Shown in pieces: positions 33,669-44,010 of a stretch of 64,000 nucleotides of DNA. How positions within the stretch are numbered: the stretch's first letter is position 1; every line of letters starts with the position of its first letter. Below the pieces are notes generated by a model. That model saw nothing but the letters and a program-made list of their open reading frames with translations. It made no database searches and was not told where the DNA came from. Source of the DNA: CAVURS01 sp963834425 (GTDB lineage: Bacteria > Actinomycetota > Actinomycetes > Actinomycetales > CAVURS01); NCBI GenBank assembly GCA_963834425.1, contig CAWIBR010000008.1:310001-374000 (forward strand). The letters run 5' to 3'. The translations under genes and the position numbers were made by a program.

Positions 33669-34733
33669 GTGCTGGCCTGGCGGTTGGCCGACCCTGACCG
33701 GCGCTGGGCCGGGGTGCGGCTCCAGCAGCGGGCGGGGATCGACCCGCGAGCGGCCGACTTCGTGCGGGTCGATGACGACTGGGTGCTGGAGGTCCCGCGA
33801 CCGGAGGTCGACCGGATCGAATACCGGTTCGAGCTGCGAGCGCCGGACGGCCGGGTGGAGACCATCAACGACCCGGCCAACCCGCTGCGCGCCCCTGGCG
33901 TCTTCGGTGACCCGTCGGTGGTCGAGCTGCCGGGGTATGTCGCGCCGTGGTGGCTGGACGGTGTCGATGGCGCTGATAGCGAGGGCGGGGCGGCTGACGG
34001 GGCGGGGTTGGAGTGGACCCGGACCGACCTGACGGCGCGGGGGCTCGGGCTGCGCGATGTGCCGGTCCAGCTCTGTTCGCCGGCCGGGGCCGGTCCCGGT
34101 GAGCCGTTGCCGTTGCTGGTCGCACACGACGGCGGTGAGCTCGACGCCTTGGCCCGGGTCACGACGTACGCCGCGAGAACCATTGCGGCTGGGGCGGTTC
34201 CGGCGTACCGGATTGCCTTGCTCTCGCCGCTGGACCGGGACAACTGGTACTCCGGGTCGACCGCCTACGGTCGCACGCTCGCGACCTCGGTGCTGCCGCT
34301 GATCCGGTTCGAGGTGGCCGTGGTCGGCCCGGTCGTGGGCTACGGCGCCAGCCTGGGTGGTTTGTCGATGCTCGCGACGCAGCTGCGCCATCCGGGCACG
34401 TTCGGCGGGTTGATGCTGGCCTCGGGGAGCTTCTTCCATCCGAGCGACGACCCGCAGGAGTCGGGCTTTCGGCGCTACTGGCGGATCGTGGACCGGGTGA
34501 CCGACGTCCTGCAGGGCGGGTTGTCGACATCGGTGACGCCGCGGATGCGGGTCGGGCTGGTCTGCGGCACCGTCGAGGAGAACCTCGCGAACAACCGGCG
34601 GATGGCGGCCGCGCTGACCGACGCCGGGCATGAGGTCGCCTTCGCGGAGTTCCGCGACGCCCACAACTTCACCGCCTGGCGGGACGCGCTGGACCCCCAC
34701 CTCACGGCGGTCCTGGCCGACCTGTGGGGCTGA
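33669..34733 (+). CDS. Enterochelin esterase-like alpha/beta hydrolase
   Basis: 354 residues. The N-terminal part (to about 110) looks like the beta-sandwich cap seen in enterochelin esterases. The C-terminal part is an esterase-D hydrolase: LLVAHDGGELD, then the nucleophile elbow GYGASLGGLSM (GxSxG), and a late FRDAHNFTAWRDAL with the likely catalytic His. Cytosolic by sequence. First of three genes in one direction: a second hydrolase 16 bp later and an ATP-grasp ligase. Siderophore genes are not nearby, so the ester substrate is open. Confidence 0.8.
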   Translation: MLAWRLADPDRRWAGVRLQQRAGIDPRAADFVRVDDDWVLEVPRPEVDRIEYRFELRAPDGRVETINDPANPLRAPGVFGDPSVVELPGYVAPWWLDGVDGADSEGGAADGAGLEWTRTDLTARGLGLRDVPVQLCSPAGAGPGEPLPLLVAHDGGELDALARVTTYAARTIAAGAVPAYRIALLSPLDRDNWYSGSTAYGRTLATSVLPLIRFEVAVVGPVVGYGASLGGLSMLATQLRHPGTFGGLMLASGSFFHPSDDPQESGFRRYWRIVDRVTDVLQGGLSTSVTPRMRVGLVCGTVEENLANNRRMAAALTDAGHEVAFAEFRDAHNFTAWRDALDPHLTAVLADLWG

Positions 34734-34749
34734 CCGGCAGGATGGCCGG

Positions 34750-35496
34750 GTGCGACGCGACTCGGTCCAGCTGAACGTCCCCGGGACGGACCTCTTCCCG
34801 ACGGTGGTCGCCTACGGGCACTGGGGCCGGCCGGTCCTCGTCTTCCCCTCCGAGGGCGGCAGCGCCTGGGACTACGAGAACAACGGGATGGTCGGTGCGG
34901 TCGCCGACCTGATCGACGCCGGCCGGGTCAAGCTCTACTGCGTTGACTCCCTCGATGCGTTCACCTGGTCCGACCGGTCGATCCCGTTGGAGGAGCGGGC
35001 TCGCCGGCACGCGACCTACGCCGCGTGGATCCGGGATGTGGTCGCTGCGTGGATCCACGATGACTGCGGCGGACCGGTCGAGATCGCCGTCACGGGCTGC
35101 AGCATGGGGGCCTATCACGCCCTGCAGGCCGGCCTGACCCGCGCGGACCTGTTCCCGCTCGTGATCGGCCTGTCCGGCAACTACGACGTGTCCACCTGGC
35201 ATGCCTGGGGCGAGCGCGGAGAAGCGACGTACTTCGCGAACCCGGCGGACTACGTGCCCAACCTGCACGGCGACCACCTGGACTGGCTGCGCGGGCGGCT
35301 GTCGGTGGTGCTGGTGTGCGGGCAGGGTGCGTGGGAGACCCATCCCACCGGTTCGCTGCCTGCCACCCGGGCCATGGGTGCGTCCTTGCAGGACAAGGGG
35401 ATTCGCTGCGAGGTCGACCTGTGGGGCTTCGATGTGAGCCACGACTGGGAGTGGTGGCAGCGGCAGCTGGCGCACCATCTGCCGAGGTTCTGCTAG
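34750..35496 (+). CDS. Second alpha/beta hydrolase (esterase), partner of the ATP-grasp gene
   Basis: 248 residues from GTG 34750. Core: VLVFPSEGGSAWDYENNGM, the nucleophile site TGCSMGAYHA (GxSxG), IGLSGNYDVS, and the C-terminal FDVSHDWEWWQRQLAHH with the likely His. The YENNGM and DLFPLVIGLSG region resembles esterase-D-type proteins found beside ATP-grasp genes in actinobacteria. CAGGAT with 6 nt precedes the start, like the CnoX gene. Its stop codon lies inside a palindrome that abuts the ATP-grasp start. Confidence 0.78.
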   Translation: MRRDSVQLNVPGTDLFPTVVAYGHWGRPVLVFPSEGGSAWDYENNGMVGAVADLIDAGRVKLYCVDSLDAFTWSDRSIPLEERARRHATYAAWIRDVVAAWIHDDCGGPVEIAVTGCSMGAYHALQAGLTRADLFPLVIGLSGNYDVSTWHAWGERGEATYFANPADYVPNLHGDHLDWLRGRLSVVLVCGQGAWETHPTGSLPATRAMGASLQDKGIRCEVDLWGFDVSHDWEWWQRQLAHHLPRFC

Positions 35497-35511
35497 GTCT
35501 GCTAGACCTAG
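35493..35511. promoter_or_regulatory. Perfect 8-bp palindrome at the esterase/ATP-grasp junction
   Basis: CTAGGTCT, 3-nt spacer, AGACCTAG. It covers the esterase stop codon and ends 3 nt before the ATP-grasp ATG. It could be an operator, or an RNA hairpin limiting translation of the ligase, since no Shine-Dalgarno site is seen there. Confidence 0.5.
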
Positions 35512-35514
35512 CCC

Positions 35515-36792
35515 ATGACCGACACCACCTTCGCGGGGGCCGCCCAAGCCGGCCAGACGACCCAGCACCTGATCGGGCTGCTGCTCGGGACCGAGAACGA
35601 CTGGCCGCGCGCCTTCGAGACGCTGACCGGCCGCCTCGGGGTGGTCGAGGACGGTCTGGGCGGGCGGCACGAGTTCGCCACCGAGCGGGTCTCGATCGAG
35701 CCGTTCAACCTGCGTGACAAACCACGGCACTCGCTGGTCATCGACCGGCTGGCCTACTGGTACTACCACCCGCGCGAGTGGCTGAAGAAGGTCGCGCTGA
35801 TGGATGACGTCTACCTGCTCAACAGCCCGTTCACCTTCCAGTCGATGGAGAAGCACGCGGCGTACTGCGCGATGATCCGGCTCGGGTTGAAGGTGCCGGA
35901 GACCGTGCTGGTGCCCTACAAGAACCCGGTCGAGAACTCACGCTGGGCCTACACCGCCGCGACGTACAACCGGCCGTTTGACCTGGACGCGCTGGCCGAG
36001 GGGGTCGGCTACCCGCTCTTCATGAAGCCGTTCGACGGCGGCGGCTGGCGCGGTGTCTCGATGATCCGCAACCCGGCCGAGCTGCACCGCTCGTACGACG
36101 AGTCGGACGAGATGCTGATGCACCTGCAGGCCTCCGTCGACGGCTACGACGTCTTCGCGCGCGCCCTGTCGATCGGCGCCGAGACGATGGTGATGAAGTT
36201 CCAGCCGGACCAGCCGATGCACAACCGGTACGCCGTGGACCACGACTTCCTCTCGGCCGAGGCGGGCGAGGAGGCGGTGACGATCTCGCGGGTCGTCAAC
36301 GCGTTCTTCCGGTGGGAGTTCAACTCGTGCGAAATGCTGGTCAAGGGTATGGACGTCCATCCGATCGACTACGCCAACGCCTGCCCGGACGTCGCGGTCA
36401 CCTCACTTCACTACTACTTCCCCTGGGCGATGTCAGCGCTGGTGAAGTGGACCGCCTTCTGCTGTGCGACGGGTCGCGCGCCCGATCTGCAGGTCGACAC
36501 CGCACCGTGGTTCGCGATCGCCGACCGGACCGACTTGTCCTACACCCAGAAGCTGGCCGAGTACCGGCGGCTGGCCGACGCCCACTTCGAGACCGAGCGG
36601 TACCACGACTTCGTGGGTGCCCATCTGTCGCACCTGGACGACGCCGTCCTGGAGTGGGTGAGCTCCGCGGACTTCGACGCCATGCTCGTCGACACCGTGC
36701 GCTCGACCTACCCGCCGCACGAGCACGACCAGTTCATCGCCCACTTCCGCGGCCTGGTCGGGCTCTGGGTCCAGGACCAGGCCGTCAAGTAA
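35515..36792 (+). CDS. ATP-grasp carboxylate-amine ligase-like protein of unknown substrate
   Basis: 425 residues. ATP-grasp features: YPLFMKPFDGGGWRGV (ATP-binding Lys and glycine-rich loop), MVMKFQPDQPM, and the metal site region MDVHPIDYANACPD. The N-terminal third (for example NLRDKPRHSLVIDRLAYWYYHP) is the pre-grasp part with conserved aromatics. Such enzymes join a carboxylate to an amine or thiol using ATP. The conserved C-terminal stretch after LQVDTAPWFAIADRTDLSYTQK is not a known domain to me. It belongs to a cassette with two hydrolases and is followed by a nucleobase-type transporter and an amidase. Confidence 0.82.
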   Translation: MTDTTFAGAAQAGQTTQHLIGLLLGTENDWPRAFETLTGRLGVVEDGLGGRHEFATERVSIEPFNLRDKPRHSLVIDRLAYWYYHPREWLKKVALMDDVYLLNSPFTFQSMEKHAAYCAMIRLGLKVPETVLVPYKNPVENSRWAYTAATYNRPFDLDALAEGVGYPLFMKPFDGGGWRGVSMIRNPAELHRSYDESDEMLMHLQASVDGYDVFARALSIGAETMVMKFQPDQPMHNRYAVDHDFLSAEAGEEAVTISRVVNAFFRWEFNSCEMLVKGMDVHPIDYANACPDVAVTSLHYYFPWAMSALVKWTAFCCATGRAPDLQVDTAPWFAIADRTDLSYTQKLAEYRRLADAHFETERYHDFVGAHLSHLDDAVLEWVSSADFDAMLVDTVRSTYPPHEHDQFIAHFRGLVGLWVQDQAVK

Positions 36793-36846
36793 AGAGCAGG
36801 TCAAGCCGATCGCGCCTTCCCTAACGGAGAGCACGCGACGAGACTG

Positions 36847-38314
36847 ATGGCCATGTCCACGACCGCACAACAGCCGCGCATCTCCGGGGTAGAGGTCCGA
36901 TCGATCGACTACGTGCCGCTCAACGAGCGGCACGGCAAGCTGTGGCACCTCGGCCCGCTCTGGTTCATGTCGAACGCCCAGATCGCCACTCTCGCCGTCG
37001 GTTTGATCAGCTTCTCCGAGGGCGGCAACATCATCTGGTCGCTCATCGCGATCGTCGTGGGGATCCTGGTCGGGACGCTCTTCATGGCGTTCCACTCGGC
37101 GCAGGGCCCGCAGTTGGGCCTGCCACAGATGATCCAGTCCCGGCCGCAGTTCGGTTACAGCGGAGCGCTTCTGGTCTGGGCGTTCGCCTATCTGCAGTAC
37201 GCCGGCTTCAACGTCTTCAACACGATCCTGGCCGGCAAAGCGATGCACGCGACGGTGCACGGCGCGGTCAACCTCTGGGTGGTGATCGCCACGCGTCATC
37301 GCGTTCGTGATCGCCCTCGTCGGCTACGACCTGATCCACCGGGCCGAGCGCTACCTCACCTACGCGACCCTGGTCATTGTCGGGATCTTCACCGTCGTCG
37401 TCCTGACGCTGCACTATCCGGCGGGCTCGTTCGACCTGTCGGGCTTCAAGTGGACGCCGTTCCTCGGCCAGTTCGGAGTCGTGGCCGGTTACCAGATCAG
37501 CTGGGCCATCTACGTTTCCGACTACTCGCGCTACCTGCCGCCGACCGTGACCGTACGCAAGACGTTCTACTGGACCTACTGGGGCTCGGCCCTGGGCGGC
37601 GGCTGGATGATGATCCTGGGCGCGCTGCTGGCTGGTTGGGCCGGGGCGAAGTTCGACGGCAGCGGGATCGCCGAGATCCTGTCGGCCGGCGACAAGGTCT
37701 TCAGCGGTTTCGGCGACATCGTGCTGGTCCTCTCGGCACTGGGTCTGATCTCGGTCACCGCCCTCAACATGTACGGCGGATCACTGACCCTCATCAGCGC
37801 GATCGACTCGTTCAAGCGGGTCAAGCCGTCGATGAACGTCCGGCTGGTGACGATCGGCATCACAGCGGCGCTCTCGCTCGTCGGGGCCCTCTCCGCGACC
37901 GACAACTTCCTGTCCAACTTCAACAACTTCCTGCTGCTGATCCTCTACCTCTTCATCCCGTGGACCGCGGTCAACCTGGTCGACTACTACGTCGTCCGGA
38001 AGGGCCACTACGCGATCGCCGAGATCTTCAACCCGGACGGTCTCTACGGTCGCTGGGGGTGGCGAGGCATCGCGGCGTACCTCATCGGCTTCGCGGTGAT
38101 GATCCCGTTCTTCTCGGTCGGCACGCTCTTCACCGGACCGATCGCGAAGCACGTCCTGCACGGCGCGGACATCTCGTTCTTCATCGGCCTGCCGGTGGCG
38201 GCGATCCTCTACTGGGTCTTCAGCCGGTCGATCGACGTGGAGTCGGAGACCCGCGTGGCCCAGGCTGAGGCGGCCGAGCTGGAGAAGGCGGCCGCCCAGC
38301 ACGAGCTCCCGTGA
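36847..38314 (+). CDS. NCS1-family permease (cytosine/purine/allantoin type), 1-base shift near 37292
   Basis: About 488 residues after correction, 12 helices. N-terminal part: RSIDYVPLNERHGKLWHLG, then FMSNAQIATLAVG, typical of NCS1 starts. The middle includes the QISWAIYVSDYSRYLPP signature region. At 37292 the frame changes: taking out one base gives LWVVIAT-VIAFVIALVGYDLI without other change, so a sequence error is likely. NCS1 proteins import nucleobases, hydantoins, allantoin or vitamins with H+ or Na+. The GTG of the downstream amidase overlaps the stop (GTGA), so they are co-translated and probably share a substrate pathway. Confidence 0.87.
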
Positions 38315-39681
38315 CCGACGCCTGGGCGACGGCTCGGGCCATCGCTGAAGGGTCGCTGTCCGCGGCCGAGGCGGTGGGACGAGCGCTCGCCGCCATCGAG
38401 GCGCGGGACCGCGAGATCAATGCGTTCACGGTGGTCCGCCCCGAGGCGGCTCTGCGCGCCGCCGCCGAGGTCGACGCCGGCCGCCGCACCGGTCCGCTCG
38501 CCGGCGTGCCCATCTCGGTCAAGGACCACGTCTGGCTGGCCGGCTGGCCGGCCACCAACGGTTCTCGCTCGCTCGAGGATCACGTGCCCGAGCAGGACTG
38601 CGTCTGCGTCGAGCGATTGGTCGCCGCGGGTGCTGTCGTGGTGGGCAAGACCAACAACCCGGAGTTCTGCTACCGGGGCACCACCTTCAACGAGGTCTAC
38701 GGCGTCACCCGCAACCCCCGGGACCCGACCCGGACCACCGGAGGTTCCAGCGGGGGAGCGGCTGCTTCGGTGGCGGCCGGCATGGTGCCGCTCGCCGTCG
38801 GCACCGACGGGGGCGGTTCGATCCGCATCCCCTCGGCCTTCTGCGGGGTCTACGGGATCAAGCCGACCTTCGGTCTCGTGCCGAAGCTGCCGGGCTTCCG
38901 GGGCTGGCCGACCCTGTCAGTGACCGGTCCCATCGCGGCGTCCGTGCGCGACCTGGCGCTCGCGCTGTCCGTGATGGCTGGTCCCTCGCCGCTCGATCCG
39001 TTGTCCTACCCGACGCCTGACGCCGGCTTCATTGCCGCAGTGCAGGATCCGTCGTGGAGCGGCCTTCGGGTAGCGGCGTCCGAGGACCTGGGTTTCGCGG
39101 GGGTCGACCCCGACGTGCGATCAGCCTTCCGCGCGGCCATCGCGGCCTTGCGAGCCGGTGGAGTGGCGATCGCCGACGCCCAGCCCGACGTCATCGATCC
39201 GGGCCCGCTGTGGGACTCGATCGCGCTGCCGGAGGGCTACGCCTCCGAGGGACCGTTGTTGGACGCAGCTCCGGACCGCATCGGCGCGGACGCGACAGCG
39301 ATCATCGAAGCCGGGCGGGGGGCCTCGGCCCGCGACTACCTGGACGCCCAGGACCGACGGGGCCGCTTCATCGAGACGTGGGCCGGTTTCTTCACGACGT
39401 ACGACGTGCTGCTGACACCGACCATGCCCGTAACGGCGTTCAGCGCCGACCGGTTGGCGCCGGAAACCGTTGACGGGCAACCGGTCCCGGAGTCATTCGA
39501 CGCCTGGTGCGCGTTGGCCCTCCCGGCCAACCTGGCCGGCCTGCCCGCAGTGTCGATCCCGATCGGACCCGGGCGGGACGACCTTCCGGTCGGCCTTCAG
39601 CTGATCGGTCCACGCTGGTCGGACGCGCGGCTCCTGTCCGCGGCTGCAGCAGCCGACGCCGTCGTGAGCCGGTCTGGTTGA
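38311..39681 (+). CDS. Amidase signature family enzyme
   Basis: 456 residues. Ser-cisSer-Lys hydrolase: VPISVKDHVWLAG (Lys), then TRTTGGSSGGAAASVAAG with both serines, and GTDGGGSIRIPSAFCGVYG. It cleaves amide bonds of small molecules; substrates in the family range from acetamide to urea derivatives. Its tight coupling to the NCS1 permease suggests an imported amide- or ureide-type compound. It ends 4 bp before the convergent DUF4328 gene. Confidence 0.92.
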   Translation: MTDAWATARAIAEGSLSAAEAVGRALAAIEARDREINAFTVVRPEAALRAAAEVDAGRRTGPLAGVPISVKDHVWLAGWPATNGSRSLEDHVPEQDCVCVERLVAAGAVVVGKTNNPEFCYRGTTFNEVYGVTRNPRDPTRTTGGSSGGAAASVAAGMVPLAVGTDGGGSIRIPSAFCGVYGIKPTFGLVPKLPGFRGWPTLSVTGPIAASVRDLALALSVMAGPSPLDPLSYPTPDAGFIAAVQDPSWSGLRVAASEDLGFAGVDPDVRSAFRAAIAALRAGGVAIADAQPDVIDPGPLWDSIALPEGYASEGPLLDAAPDRIGADATAIIEAGRGASARDYLDAQDRRGRFIETWAGFFTTYDVLLTPTMPVTAFSADRLAPETVDGQPVPESFDAWCALALPANLAGLPAVSIPIGPGRDDLPVGLQLIGPRWSDARLLSAAAAADAVVSRSG

Positions 39682-39685
39682 GCGG

Positions 39686-40610
39686 TCAGCGCCAGGGCGC
39701 TGGTGCGTACTGCCGGGCCAGCTCTTCCTGAGCGCGGGAGACCCCGAGGACGACGGGTACCCACAGGGCGAAGGCCACGATGCCCAGGACGGCCGCGAGC
39801 GGCTCCAGCCCGGGACTCACGCCGGGGTGAGGATTCTGAGGTGCTGCCGGCCGTGACGTACGATGCCCACGCGGTCCAAGGCGCTGAGGATGAAGGAGAA
39901 AGCGACCCAGAAACCCCACCACGGCCGAGTGTCGCGGAACCGGCCCGGCGAGGTCGGCGGGAGCTGCGCGGCGGTGATCCGCCAGCTGTCGTCGACGAGT
40001 TGCTTCGGGAACCACCACTGCACGATCGGGCACGATCCAGGCCAGCCAGCACCAGACTTCCGAGCGACGCAGCAGGTGCGGTGCCAGCGCTGCCGCGTTG
40101 CTCCTGGCCCGGGAGATCCAGAGCGCACCGACGATCCAGAGCGGGAACACCACCAGGAAGAGGATTCCGACGGCATCGTGGGCCGTGTGCACCGATCGTG
40201 GGTCGAAGCCCAGAGCGACCGCCTGGTCCTGGGCACGCATCGCGGCGTGGCGCGGTCGCGGCCCGCAGGATGGTCCCGACGACCAGCAGCCCGGACAGGA
40301 TGATCTGCGCCACGCCGAGGCCGAGGTTGCCCTGAAACGCGTGCGAGGGCTGGCCGTAACCGACCGGTGGGTACTGGGTGGGGTACTGCGTAGTGCTGGG
40401 TACTGCTGTGCTGGGTACGGTGCTGGTCGCTGGGTACTGCTGTGGTTGGTAGGCCGGCTGATACGGCGGCGGGAAGGCCGACTGGTCCGCCGGCGGGTAC
40501 CCGGCCTGCGGGGTGGCCGGCGCGCCGAACCGCGGGTCCGGCACAGGTGGAGGCTGCGGTCCCCAATGGTTGTCGCCCGAGGGCGGTGCATACGGGTTGT
40601 CGTCGCTCAT
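39686..40610 (-). pseudogene. DUF4328 membrane protein with Pro/Gln/Tyr-rich N-terminus, frameshifted
   Basis: The N-terminal 80 or so residues from MSDDNPYAPPSGDNHW are Pro/Gln/Tyr-rich, then LGVAQIILSGLLVVGTILRA begins a helix. The frame changes near 40245, 40030 and 39840. The joined product has LFLVVFPLWIVGALWISRAR, WCWLAWIVP, WWFPKQLVDDSWR and VVLGVSRAQEELARQY, which match DUF4328 proteins. Function unknown. With three breaks it is given as a pseudogene, but sequence errors could explain them. Confidence 0.6.
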
Positions 40611-40696
40611 GGATGGTTCCCCCTCGTGCCCGGCCGGACCACGCCGGTGCGCAGCCGTCCTTGACCCATCGACGTCCAGCGACCTGGACTTGAGTC

Positions 40697-42353
<1,657 letters not shown>

Positions 42354-42361
<8 letters not shown>

Positions 42362-43997
42362 GTCGGTCATCCTTGCCGATGGTGGCGGCCCGCGCCAAAG
42401 CCAGGACCTCTCGCACCGCCGCCACCGGCACGTGGTCGGTGGCGGCGTAGACCGTGAGCATCCACTCACCGGTCGAGTCTCGGCCGCCGAGCCCCACGAT
42501 GTAGCGCATTCCCATGCGCCGCAACAGTTCTGAGGTCAGCTCATCCGACCGGTCGACTTCACCCTGGTCGAGGTCGTAGCCGAAGACCCAGCCCTCGCGC
42601 ATGGCGGCCGCCACCCCGGGGAAATCCTCCAGCAGGCGTCGGTCGTTGGCGATGTCGGCCTCCTCCTGGGTCGGCTGAGCACCGAGCCGGGCTCGGCGCA
42701 TGCCCAGGGAGTCGAGCACGATCTCCGGGCCGGCCGGGCCCTGGCCGACCGTGCTCAGGACCCAGCGGTCGAGGTCCAGCGGTCCGAGGACGATGTCACC
42801 GATCCACCGCAACGCGCCGGGGACGTCGGCCGGCGCATCGTCGACCCCATCGGCGAGGGCTTGGACAACCTCGGCTACGGCCGCCGCGGCATCAGCCGCG
42901 TAGGGGCGGTCGGTCGCGTCGTCCCAACGGCGCCGCCGCCCCGGGGCCCGAGGACGTGGGCGGGTGAGCAGCAGCTCGTGCTCCGCTTCGCCAAGGTCGG
43001 ATGAGAGCAGCAACTGAGCGCCCCGGTGCTTGGCGCCGTAGAGCGCAGCGTCGGCGGTGACGAGCAGGGTGCGCGGCAGCGTGCCGGCCGGCGCCGCGGC
43101 CACGCCGCAGCTCATGGTCGCCGCTTCCGGTCCGCGCTGCAGGAGCGCGGCCGCTCGCTGGGCCAGCGCGACGGCGCGGCTGCGCACATCGCCCGGGAGG
43201 ACGAGGGCGAACTCGTCGCCCCCGATCCGCGCGGCCACACAGCCTTCGGAACTGCTCGCGACCACCGACAGGGCATCGGCGGTCAAGATGATGACTCGGT
43301 CGCCGGCGTCGTGCCCCGCGTCGTCGTTGATCTCCTTCAGACCATCCAGGTCGAAGAGCACGACAGTGGCGCCGGGCTGACCGGGCTCGAGCAGCTCGGC
43401 CAGACGGTCGTCGAAGACGCGCCGGTTGGCCAGCCGGGTCAGCGGGTCCTCGTAGGCCATCCGAGCCATCCGCTCGAGCAGCTCGCCGGAGGTCACCGCC
43501 TCGCCGACGAGGGCCGCCACCTCGCGCGCGAAGGCCAGGTCGGACTCGTCGTACGGCGGGTGCTCGGCGGCACGGGTGACCCACAGCTCGCCCCAGAGCC
43601 GGCCCTCGCTCGGCACCGGCACGGTGATGCCGGACGACCAGCCACCAGCCAGCAGGATGCTCCGATCCGGCTCTGGCGCAAGGGGATCGTCTCCCTGCAC
43701 GAGGAAGCCGGCCCCTTCGAGCAGCACGACCGCCTCGCGGGTCAACTGGTAGGTCTCGTCCTCCGGGAAGCGCTCGTCGCCGGGCGCCAGCAGGCCGAGA
43801 TTGACCTTCGTGACCAGGCGACCCAGGTCGCGGTCCCACTCCGAGAGGGAAAGCGCGTCGCCGCCTAACGCCGCGCGGGCCTGCTCCCCGGTCATCTCCA
43901 GCACATCGAGGAAGCGCCGGCTGCTCTGCAGCGCGCGCACGATGTCATGTAGCCCGCTCAGCGACCCCCTGGCTGCTCGTCGGTCGTCCTTCACCAC
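42354..43997 (-). CDS. GAF-GGDEF-GAF-type diguanylate cyclase in the glucan operon
   Basis: 547 residues. First GAF-like region about 15-165, GGDEF domain about 180-335, with the active site RIGGDEFA at 257-264 and DPLTRLANRR, LFDLDGLKEINDDAGHDAGD intact, so it should make cyclic di-GMP. The inhibitory RxxD site is replaced by E-G-C-V (251-254). The C-terminal part (about 370-540), containing WIGDIVLGPLDLDRWVLS, looks like a second GAF-type sensor. It lies 13 bp after glgB and overlaps pgm. GTG start after GGGGGA. Confidence 0.88.
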
Positions 43998-44010
43998 GTC
44001 CCCCGCCGGA

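Noticed and set aside
33669..35496. A siderophore (enterobactin-type) utilisation locus
   Set aside because: Only esterase folds suggest it. There are no synthetase, receptor or ABC uptake genes alongside, and the partial MFS exporter is 33 kb away.
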